64,000 nucleotides of DNA from NCBI GenBank assembly GCA_002367105.1, contig DFCS01000003.1:108374-172373 (forward strand), written 5' to 3'. The notes under the pieces were generated by a model that was not told the DNA's origin, did not search any database, and was given only the letters and a program-made list of their open reading frames with translations. Shown piece after piece: positions 56,800-64,000 of the stretch; position 1 is the stretch's first letter, and each line of letters starts with the position of its first letter. This DNA is from Hungatella sp. UBA3048. Lineage in GTDB: Bacteria; Bacillota; Clostridia; Lachnospirales; Lachnospiraceae. The translations under genes were made by a program, and so were the position numbers.

Positions 56800-57182
56800 T
56801 AGCCCCTGCACCTGAGGACGGTTTTCCCCCTGCCTCCACCGTTCCGGCTCATAAGCAATTTTATCACGGCTTTCATTGACTAATTCCGACAAGACATCCA
56901 TAGGCATTTTACTTTTCCCTTATACTGCTTTGACAACTTCAACCTTTAATGAGTCATATTCCGCATTTGCCCTGGTATTCTCAGCTTTCACCCTTTTTAT
57001 TTCTGTCCGAAGCTCTTCCATGTGACGATCTTGTGCGTTTCCAACAATCATGTTATCAGGTACTACTGACATACGGTCAAAAATCTGATGTAGTACTTGA
57101 ACAACAGCATCATCAAGTATATGCATTGTATATCCTGTTTGACCATCGCATTCAAGACGGCCTCCACAGTGACTACTAGTAC
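56800..57182 (-). pseudogene. Serine recombinase C-terminal relic
   Basis: The minus-strand frame reads HCGGRLECDGQTGYTMHILD, then DAVVQVLHQIFDRMS, the coiled-coil part (ENTRANAEYDSLKVEVVKAV), a TAA stop, and in the same frame GKSKMPMDVLSELVNESRDK. This is the zinc-ribbon and coiled-coil tail of large serine recombinases, dead by a nonsense mutation and lacking its catalytic domain. Confidence 0.75.
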
Positions 57183-57304
57183 CCCTTTATAAGTTACATT
57201 TTGCAAAGCAGAACAATCGGCATATAAAACATCAATTTATAAACATACGTCCCTCACTAGACAGTTTACTTTTAATCTGATAGTATAAAAAGAAATTAGA
57301 TATT

Positions 57305-57609
57305 GAAAATGCTGAGAGAAGGATTAGTATCTGTAAACTGGTTTCAGAAAGTTGCTGGTTGATGCGAAGCAATAAAAGGAATACAGTGAACTCACCTTTG
57401 AGCAGTCTTAGTCAAATTTGACTATACTTTGTAGAAATTAGAGAGTAGCTAAGAACGGAAAACCCACCGTTACTAGGGGAGGATATAAAGCATTTATGCT
57501 CGTATCTGAATAAGTGCATAATACTTATGTATTATGAATCGGAGTGGTACCGCGTAAGATTAAGTCTTTCGTCTCCTTGGCATATAGCCGGAGACGTGAG
57601 ACTTTTTTT
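57305..57609 (+). ncRNA. T-box leader, leucine-specific
   Basis: The T-box sequence TGGTACCGCG is at 57545-57554. In stem I the pattern GTGAA-CTC-ACCTTTGAG places the specifier codon CTC (Leu) at 57391-57393. The terminator pairs AGTCT..GTCTCC (57563-57576) with GGAGAC..AGACT (57590-57603) before a T-run. Uncharged tRNA-Leu would open transcription into the isopropylmalate synthase gene. Confidence 0.92.
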
Positions 57610-57633
57610 ATTATCATTTAGGAGGAATATACT

Positions 57634-59292
57634 ATGTTTAATCATCAAAAGTATGAAAAAAGTTTCTTTTTACCCCCTGTTATGTCTTATGATTGGGTAA
57701 AAAAGCAGTCAATCGAACAAGCACCAATATGGTGCAGTGTGGATTTAAGAGATGGTAATCAAGCCCTGCCTACACCAATGACGTTACAGGAAAAGCTGGA
57801 AATGTATCAAATGTTATTAGATATCGGATTTAAAGAAATTGAAGTTGCATTTCCAGCTGCATCTGATACAGATTTTTATTTTTTGAGAACGTTAATTGAA
57901 AACAAAATGATACCAGAAGATGTCACTATCCAAGTTATTACGCAAGCCAGAGAGCATATTATTCGCAGAACTTTTGAAGCCTTAGACGGCGTTCCAAAAG
58001 CGGTTGTTCATTTGTATAATTCAACATCTGAAGCCCAGCGTAGGCAAGTATTCCATAAATCAAAAGAGGAAATCAAACAGCTTGCGGTTGACGGTGCTAT
58101 TTTATTCAATAAGTTGGCTGAAAAAACCAAGGGTGACTTCTATTTTCAGTATAGCCCTGAAAGCTTTCCAGGAACAGAAGTTGACTATGCACTTGATATT
58201 TGTAACAGTGTAATTGAAATTTGGAAACCCACACGCAATCATAAAGCAAATATTAATATTCCGACCACTGTCGAGAATGCTATGCCTCATATTTACGCAA
58301 GTCAGTTAGAGTATATTAATAAAAATTTGCTGGATAGAGATTCTGTTGTATTGTCAATTCACCCTCATAATGACAGAGGCTGTGGTGTATGTGATGCAGA
58401 GTATGGCATATTAGCCGGAGCGCAGCGTGTCGAAGGCACACTTTTCGGAAATGGAGAACGCACCGGAAATGTTGACCTAATTACAGTCGCCATGAATATG
58501 TATTCCCAAGGTGTCGACCCAAAGTTGAATTTTAGCAATATGAACCCTATATGTGATACGTATCAGCGTTTAACAAAGATGTCTGTCCCAGAACGGCAAC
58601 CTTATTCAGGTTCACTTGTCTTTACAGCTTTTTCAGGTTCACACCAAGATGCCATTTCTAAAGGTATGGATTATCGCAAGCAGGAAAAAATGGAGAAATG
58701 GGAGGTTCCTTATATTCCAGTAGACCCTGCCGATTTGGGGCGCAACTACGAAACCGATGTCATTCGTATCAATAGTCAATCTGGAAAAGGTGGTATAGGT
58801 TATATACTGCAAAATGCTTATGGTATTAAAATGCCATATAGGATGAATGAGGAACTTGGATATTTTGTAAAAAAGGTATCGGATAGAGAAAACAAAGAGC
58901 TGTGTACCGAGGAAATCTATCAAATATTTAAACAACAGTACATTGAATTTTTTCCAAAATTCAAAATCGAAAATATCAAAATTGAAATTGAAGAATCACA
59001 TGAAGCTATATTAACAATATCGCAAAATGATAAACAAATATTTGTAAAAGGTAATGGTAATGGCAGCCTTGATGCAATCAGCAATGCAATAAAAGAGCAT
59101 TGTTCAGTAGAATTTGATTTAGAAATATATGAGGAACATTCGATGGGTAAAAACTCATTAGCATTGGCTTCGGCATATATCGGAATCTCTGCAAATGAAA
59201 AATTATACTGGGGAGCAGGGATTGACAAGGATATTATAAAAGCATCAGCTTTTGCATTGTCAATTGCGGTGAATAAATTATTAGGAGATTAA
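57634..59292 (+). CDS. leuA: 2-isopropylmalate synthase
   Basis: 552 aa, RBS AGGAGGAA. Catalytic barrel: [18 protein letters not shown] (metal Asp), [17 protein letters not shown] (metal His pair), [21 protein letters not shown], and the C-terminal regulatory domain from about residue 430. The length and start resemble the longer LeuA type found in fungi and many actinobacteria and Firmicutes. It condenses acetyl-CoA with 2-oxoisovalerate, the first leucine step. The leucine T-box supports the call; no other leu genes are in the window. The gene is AT-rich. Confidence 0.95.
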   Translation: MFNHQKYEKSFFLPPVMSYDWVKKQSIEQAPIWCSVDLRDGNQALPTPMTLQEKLEMYQMLLDIGFKEIEVAFPAASDTDFYFLRTLIENKMIPEDVTIQVITQAREHIIRRTFEALDGVPKAVVHLYNSTSEAQRRQVFHKSKEEIKQLAVDGAILFNKLAEKTKGDFYFQYSPESFPGTEVDYALDICNSVIEIWKPTRNHKANINIPTTVENAMPHIYASQLEYINKNLLDRDSVVLSIHPHNDRGCGVCDAEYGILAGAQRVEGTLFGNGERTGNVDLITVAMNMYSQGVDPKLNFSNMNPICDTYQRLTKMSVPERQPYSGSLVFTAFSGSHQDAISKGMDYRKQEKMEKWEVPYIPVDPADLGRNYETDVIRINSQSGKGGIGYILQNAYGIKMPYRMNEELGYFVKKVSDRENKELCTEEIYQIFKQQYIEFFPKFKIENIKIEIEESHEAILTISQNDKQIFVKGNGNGSLDAISNAIKEHCSVEFDLEIYEEHSMGKNSLALASAYIGISANEKLYWGAGIDKDIIKASAFALSIAVNKLLGD

Positions 59293-59296
59293 AACT

Positions 59297-60346
59297 ATGA
59301 ATAATAATAAATTGGATAAAAGCGAGGTGATGCAACATTTAATGCAATATAATGAGCAGGAGTTATTTTATCGGGAGTATGCTGCTCTGCAAACAGACGA
59401 GAAAGCACTTAATCTTTTTATAAATCAATATAATTCCAATGACTTGTGGGAAAGGCGCATATATATCAATGGAATGTTGCCAGGCGACCATGAAGTGTTT
59501 GCGCCCGAAACCGCTATGTGGGGCAATCAAGATGACATTTACATTGAAAAATACTGCCGTTTTATGCCTCGTCTTACGGCGATGCATGAATATTTTGAAA
59601 TTGTATATGTCGTCGAAAATGCCATGGCTATTGACTTTGGAGAAAAAAATATAACCTTAAAATCGGGCGATGTCTGCTTTATATCCCCTGGAATTCGGCA
59701 TAGTCCGCTCGTTATGGAAAAAACAATAGCGTTGCAAATGATTGTCCGAAAAAGTACATTTCATCAAGAGTTTTTTCGGTGCTTAACGGGAAATAGTGTG
59801 ATTTCGGATTTTTTTCTAAATGCATTATATTTACAAAATCATAGAAGTGTCTTAGTTTTTCACATGAATTCGGACGAAGAAATTAAAAGTATCTTCTTTA
59901 CGATATACCAAGAGAACTATAATAAAAATGCTCGGTACCAAATTATCATCAATAGCTTTTTTGAAATTTTATTATGTCATTTGTTACGATGTGATTCTTC
60001 CAATACTGAAATCAAGCTAATTTGCCAAGAAGCTGATTCTCGTATTATTCAAATCCTACAATGTATCGAGAAGAACTGTAAAATAATTACAATTGCGGAT
60101 TTATCGCAGAAATTCCATCTATCCAGACCATACTTATCAAAGTATATAACAAGCAAAACAGGGAAATCATTTAGTGCTATTTTACAAGAAATAAGATTGG
60201 AAAAAGCCCGTAATATGTTATGTTCCAGTAATCTTCGGGTTGAAGATATCGCCGATGCTGTTGGCTATCACAATGTAGAACATTTTATACGACTTTTCAA
60301 ACACAAATACTATAAGACACCAAACCAATTTCGTAAAGATAAGTAA
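59297..60346 (+). CDS. AraC-family regulator with cupin sensor domain
   Basis: 349 aa. Residues 90-160 form a cupin (EYFEIVYVVENAMAIDFGEKNITLKSGDVCFISPGIRHSP); the C-terminal 100 residues carry two HTH motifs (TIADLSQKFHLSRPYLSKYITSKTGKSFSAIL and EDIADAVGYHNVEHFIRLFKHKY). It starts 4 bp after leuA and is likely cotranscribed through the T-box, an unusual pairing of an amino acid enzyme with an AraC regulator. Ligand unknown. Confidence 0.92.
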   Translation: MNNNKLDKSEVMQHLMQYNEQELFYREYAALQTDEKALNLFINQYNSNDLWERRIYINGMLPGDHEVFAPETAMWGNQDDIYIEKYCRFMPRLTAMHEYFEIVYVVENAMAIDFGEKNITLKSGDVCFISPGIRHSPLVMEKTIALQMIVRKSTFHQEFFRCLTGNSVISDFFLNALYLQNHRSVLVFHMNSDEEIKSIFFTIYQENYNKNARYQIIINSFFEILLCHLLRCDSSNTEIKLICQEADSRIIQILQCIEKNCKIITIADLSQKFHLSRPYLSKYITSKTGKSFSAILQEIRLEKARNMLCSSNLRVEDIADAVGYHNVEHFIRLFKHKYYKTPNQFRKDK

Positions 60347-60358
60347 ATTCAATACCCG

Positions 60359-60874
60359 TCAAATAAAAAAAGTAGATTGGGCGGGGCTATACTTGTGTCT
60401 TATACGGCCTTTTAGGCCTTTGGTCTTCAATACATTCCATAACTCTATAAGAATTATGGGCAATACAATCATTGCAATGTTTAATTTTAAGGTTCCAATA
60501 GATATCCATCGGTGTACACTTTCCATACCTGGGTTTACAAAGGTCAAGATTAAAAGAAGCAGTGCAACAGGTAATATAAATTTTTTATATTCACTTCTAT
60601 TGATATTAAATTTTTGAGTAATCATAATCAAGGAAACAAAACTCATTAACACAAGGCAAGCAATATTTGAGATCCAAATTACAATAGGAACATGATTTCG
60701 GTACATCGCAAGCACTCCTATTGCATAGAAGGTATCGTAATTGTAATTGGTACGAATTTTCGAAGTGCCATTCGATTCTCCTTTCTTCCAGAACAATAAT
60801 TTATTATTTCCCATGTGGTAGGCAAACTGTTTCTCTATGCCTTGAGGATATAAAAAGATGCCGACAGATGTCAT
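60359..60874 (-). CDS. Small membrane protein, possibly truncated
   Basis: Up to 171 aa with about four hydrophobic segments (IVIWISNIACLVLMSFVSLIMI, FILPVALLLLILTFV, LNIAMIVLPIILIEL). The first 12 codons lie inside a 21-bp inverted repeat, so the true start is probably the later Met of MGNNKLLFWKKGE near 60814. Family not recognised. Confidence 0.45.
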   Translation of the reverse strand: MTSVGIFLYPQGIEKQFAYHMGNNKLLFWKKGESNGTSKIRTNYNYDTFYAIGVLAMYRNHVPIVIWISNIACLVLMSFVSLIMITQKFNINRSEYKKFILPVALLLLILTFVNPGMESVHRWISIGTLKLNIAMIVLPIILIELWNVLKTKGLKGRIRHKYSPAQSTFFI

Positions 60875-60892
60875 CTTTTTATATCCTCAAGG
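60840..60892. repeat. Perfect 21-bp inverted repeat
   Basis: CCTTGAGGATATAAAAAGATG (60840-60860) is the exact reverse complement of 60872-60892, with an 11-nt loop. The stem itself contains the T-tract, so it is not an ordinary terminator. Downstream to 61115 I see no supportable gene. Confidence 0.8.
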
Positions 60893-61115
60893 GTAAAATG
60901 ACTTGCAATTGCCTAAAACAAGCCGTAGACCCTTTATTTATCAATCTTTACGCACACTCAAGCAAACAGCAGCTTTCTGTGTGGCTTGAGAAGACGGGAA
61001 GTACGTCAAATTTCCTCGGTCGTAATGGGGAACATATCAATACTATTATTGACCTGTCAAGCGTTTGCGGGAATATGTCCACAAACCGCCCCTGGGAACA
61101 GTAAAGCAGCAACTT

Positions 61116-61400
61116 TTAATCCTTGTTTTCTACCCATGGAATGCCGTAATATTCTTCCACAAGATAATCATAAAATCCCCATCCAATCCCATTCGAATCA
61201 TGAACGATGCTGCATAGTCTGCTATTCCATTTGTCAAACAGCTCTCTGTCTTTGGCAGCTACCTCTATCACATCATGGAAGGCATCGCAGACGGCATTAT
61301 AAAAACGCTCGTCAATATCACCATACATATTTGTGAATTCCGTCTCATATTCAGCAAAGCAAAGTTTCAATTCCGTAATTAATTCTGTATCCTGACACAC
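61116..61400 (-). CDS. Small conserved protein, DUF6155-like, probably 5' truncated
   Basis: 94 aa: YGDIDERFYNAVCDAFHDV, LCSIVHDSNGIGWGFYDYLVEEYY. I associate this C-terminal pattern with DUF6155-type proteins, which are longer; the N-terminal part seems missing. No function known. Confidence 0.5.
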   Translation of the reverse strand: MCQDTELITELKLCFAEYETEFTNMYGDIDERFYNAVCDAFHDVIEVAAKDRELFDKWNSRLCSIVHDSNGIGWGFYDYLVEEYYGIPWVENKD

Positions 61401-61457
61401 TTAAAATCGGAGACAATTCCTTTTACACTGGACAGTGAAAAACCCGAACGCACAATA

Positions 61458-62423
61458 TTATTTGGGAAGTCCAAATTCCGTTTCCTGCAATGCAAATCCC
61501 ATTTCCAACAGTTCTGCTGCAATATCCGCACTCTGTACACGCATCAGGTTATCTTGTTCTTTTCCCTTCGACAGCAAATTCAGACTTCCATACCAGACAA
61601 TCTCCTGATCAAATACCGCAAAATGCTCATGCATCCCTGAGATTAAACTTACATTGACTCCTGATTGCATCAGTTCCTCAATCAATTGATCTGTTACTTC
61701 GATTCGGTTTTCCGGATAATCTTCTGCCGGAATCGTAATTACATTTACCATAACCCCTGCTGTCTGGCGTATTTTAACCAATTCCAGAGTCCTTTTTACC
61801 ATAGTTTTTATAATCCCCGGACTGGAAATCACGATTTCCCTGTTCGCCTGCTGCAGATCTTTTTCATAGACAGTTTGATAGGATTCCATATCAAATATGG
61901 CATTTGTCTGCTGTCTTTCCTGGGATAAATTCAAGCATATTTCATATCCGATTTTCTTATAGGTACGGAGACGTTTATGATACATCCGTTCCAGCACTTT
62001 GATATGCGTATCCACGTAATCATAAATAATCACATCCCTTTTCCCTTCATAATCACGATGCAACCGGCCGGCATACTGTTCCACATTTCCCTGCCAGGAG
62101 ATCGGAGCCGCCAGCATCATGGTATCAAGCCTCGGAAAGTTGAACCCCTCTCCAATATACTTCCCTATTGCAACCAAAACCACGCTTTCTTCCGTTGGAA
62201 CATTTCTAAGCTCATCCGTGATTCTCTCCCGCTCTTTATTTGATTTTCCTCCCTGTAAAAGAAATACATGCCGGACCCTATCCTCCAGCATTCGCCTGAA
62301 AATCTCCGCATGTTCTGTAAATTTTGTCAATATGACTGGAGTCCTGCCATTCTTCACACAATCTAATACATCCTCCATGAATCGCATGATTTTTATAAAA
62401 CTCCGGATTGCTGAAAGCGGCAA
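61458..62423 (-). pseudogene. C-terminal half of a DEAD/DEAH-box helicase with PLD-like domain
   Basis: 321 aa. Helicase C domain: RTPVILTKFTEHAEIF, the motif V/VI region YIGEGFNFPRLDTMML and QYAGRLHRDYEGK. A phospholipase-D-like domain follows (SGMHEHFAVFDQEIVWYGSLNLLSKGKEQDNLMRV). The N-terminal ATPase domain with Walker A and B is absent, and sequence upstream does not restore it. Full-length relatives approach 900-1000 aa and include components of DNA-conflict systems. As read it is a dead fragment. Confidence 0.75.
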
Positions 62424-62558
62424 GTCTACTGAAGCGGTTATCCCTTTGCCTCTATCTTCTTATGATAGAATCTTTCGTAATAATGAATGGATATTGACAA
62501 CTATCCCATGATTTGTAATAATGAAACCATTCTACAAGGAAAGGAACATGGTGATCTT

Positions 62559-63200
62559 ATGAATTCAAATTTATATTATGATATTTCTATTCCTTATGAC
62601 ATGGAAGAGGGCAAAAAATATCCCGTTCTTTATGCAATGCACGGACGTGGCAGTAATGAAACAGATATTATGAGTTTGTTCAAAGAACTAAAAGATCATT
62701 TTATTCTTGTCGGTATCCGAGGTATGTTAGATTTGAATGGAGGCTATGAATATTTTACAATCAAAGGATTTGGCAACCCCAATACTGACTCCTTTGACCA
62801 TGCAATCAATGCCCTCACCGAACTGATTAATACCATTCCAAGCAAGTATCCAGTGGATACTTCCAGACAATTTTTAACTGGATTCAGTCAGGGAGCCATC
62901 TTATCCATGAGTCTTGCACTGACACTGGGAAATCAGATAAAAGGAATTGCAGCTTTAAGCGGATACATTCCAAAGCATGTGAAAGATAACTACACCATAA
63001 AACCAGTCGATGAGTTATCCATCTTTATTGCTCACGGGAAAGCTGACCCAATCTTTCCATTAAATATTGGAGAAGAGAATTATCAGTTTTTTAAAGAACG
63101 AACTGAACAGGTACAATTTCATACCTATCCGATTGAACATCGCATCTCAAGAGAGGAGCAAAGTGATGTGATTGGGTGGATAAAAGAACAGAGCTTATAA
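62559..63200 (+). CDS. Phospholipase/carboxylesterase-like alpha/beta hydrolase
   Basis: 213 aa from the ATG at 62559, the start that fits the family (YYDISIPYDMEEGKKYPVLYAMHG); upstream in-frame ATGs exist at 62487 and 62508. Nucleophile in LTGFSQGAILSMS, acid in IAHGKADPIFPLN, His in PIEHRIS. Cytoplasmic. Likely hydrolyses small carboxylic esters; substrate unknown. Confidence 0.82.
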   Translation: MNSNLYYDISIPYDMEEGKKYPVLYAMHGRGSNETDIMSLFKELKDHFILVGIRGMLDLNGGYEYFTIKGFGNPNTDSFDHAINALTELINTIPSKYPVDTSRQFLTGFSQGAILSMSLALTLGNQIKGIAALSGYIPKHVKDNYTIKPVDELSIFIAHGKADPIFPLNIGEENYQFFKERTEQVQFHTYPIEHRISREEQSDVIGWIKEQSL

Positions 63201-63219
63201 AAACCCTGTTGTAAAAAGT

Positions 63220-63262
63220 CCTCCAAACAAGTTCAACTCTGTTTGGAGGGCTTTTATTTTTC
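63220..63262 (+). terminator. Terminator of the esterase gene
   Basis: CCTCCAAAC (63220-63228) and GTTTGGAGG (63241-63249) followed by GCTTTTATTTTTC. Beyond it, to 63505, no gene is seen. Confidence 0.85.
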
Positions 63263-63505
63263 TATATATATTACCTTTGTCTTCTACGTTTTCCTTTGTC
63301 TTTTTATAAAAGACAAACAGATTTATTTGCCTGTAAATCCTTATTTTATGCGGGTCAGCAAGCAAACTGTCTCAACATGCCTCGATTATATAAAAAGGAT
63401 ACCAAGAAGGTATGGTTCCCACCTTGGCGAACTCCATACTTTACCAATATGTATTACGCTTCTTTTCCAACTCACCAAAAGTTTTGTCTAATACCTCTAT
63501 AATCT

Positions 63506-64000
63506 TTAACTTTCAAACCTTTCTTTTGCATCCCAAATAAGGGTTTTTAACATTTTAGCAGCCGAAGTCGGCCGTACATGTTCAGTGAAAATTCTTGCTA
63601 AAATTCCATCATAAAGCAACATACTAAAATTATTGTAAGTAAGCTGTAGAGCCCTTCCATCGTACAAAAAGGGTTTATCAGTCTTATTAAAGTTTGAAAT
63701 TGATTTATTTGTCTGCTTTGCAGTAAGCAATTCACATACGAAACCTTCCTTTTCTAGGAGTTTAATCCACTCATCATATATTAAACACATTTTTATTGAC
63801 TTCTTTCCAGTTGTTACAGCCATTTTATCTAAGATACTCATATTATATAGATATATCGGCTTAGCCAAAGGTGTCTGAAAGCACATTCTAGAATCCCATA
63901 TTGGAAATTCAGGTTCGTGGGATCTTGCCCAAATATCAAATGCACTTTCCATAAGTATTTTAGAATTATTATATACACCAACTAAAAGACACTCATCAAT
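63506..64000 (-). CDS. Unidentified protein, 5' end beyond the window
   Basis: The minus-strand frame from 63506 stays open through the ATG at 63952 to the window edge (IDECLLVGVYNNSKILMESA at the cut end), so the gene starts outside. The visible 164 residues (SHEPEFPIWDSRMCFQTPL, YDEWIKLLEKEGFVCELL) show no motif I recognise. Confidence 0.55.
   Translation of the reverse strand: MDECLLVGVYNNSKILMESAFDIWARSHEPEFPIWDSRMCFQTPLAKPIYLYNMSILDKMAVTTGKKSIKMCLIYDEWIKLLEKEGFVCELLTAKQTNKSISNFNKTDKPFLYDGRALQLTYNNFSMLLYDGILARIFTEHVRPTSAAKMLKTLIWDAKERFES

Noticed and set aside
60721..61104. Plus-strand frame of 127 codons
   Set aside because: It crosses the inverted repeat and is antisense to the membrane protein; no recognisable family, uneven composition.

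Overview
The window looks like a chromosomal piece of an anaerobic gut Firmicute of the class Clostridia, most likely Lachnospiraceae. The signs are strong AGGAGG-type ribosome binding sites, BglG/LicT antitermination, a T-box leader, a glycyl radical enzyme, a 2-oxoacid:ferredoxin oxidoreductase, a Kup transporter with an attenuated leader, and many serine-recombinase and gene remnants. No rRNA, no CRISPR array and no intact mobile element were seen; the only tRNA-like sequence looks decayed.

Region 1 (1-17.6 kb) is a catabolic locus on the minus strand. A branched-chain-amino-acid-type ABC importer (livKHMGF) leads into an IlvD/Edd-family dehydratase, a LacI regulator, a keto-sugar 3-epimerase-like protein, an Old-Yellow-Enzyme-type reductase, a zinc alcohol dehydrogenase, an SDR and a flavoprotein cut by the window edge. 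A divergent KDPG-aldolase-like/VOC fusion, a soluble beta-propeller sugar-dehydrogenase-like protein and a 2-oxoacid:ferredoxin oxidoreductase follow. Together they suggest uptake, oxidation, dehydration and cleavage of a sugar-acid-like substrate; the substrate is unknown.

Region 2 (17.6-39 kb) is mixed accessory DNA: kup behind a yybP-ykoY-like attenuator leader, an acetyl-xylan-esterase-like hydrolase, XRE and TetR regulators, a nitroreductase-like protein, a beta-glucoside PTS operon with LicT/RAT control and an ADP-ribosylglycohydrolase-family enzyme, an FtsX-type ABC exporter whose ATPase is frameshifted, a two-component system, a decayed tRNA-Ala, an ABC-F protein, a PhzF protein and a broken serine recombinase. 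A second, decaying beta-glucoside operon lies at 39.4-42.0 kb.

Region 3 (42-57 kb) is the most interesting part. A YbiW/PflD-like glycyl radical enzyme with its activase and a DeoR regulator sits among a mannose-family PTS (EIIA, B, C, D), a TalC/FSA-family enzyme, a divergent DeoC-family aldolase, a split transketolase, a broken rpiB and two Cof-type HAD phosphatases. A divergent GntR regulator lies at one end. An 11-bp palindrome TGTA-N3-TACA lies just downstream of the -10 box at the GntR, deoC-PTS, transketolase and HAD promoters (one copy has a single mismatch), which ties these units into one regulon. The cluster resembles the 'anhydroglycolysis' route for 1,5-anhydrohexitols, but residue differences in both aldolases suggest a different substrate or route.

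Region 4 (57-64 kb) has a serine-recombinase C-terminal relic, a leucine T-box upstream of a 2-isopropylmalate synthase gene, an AraC regulator, remnants (a helicase with a PLD domain, a small conserved protein), a small esterase and an unidentified gene cut by the window end.
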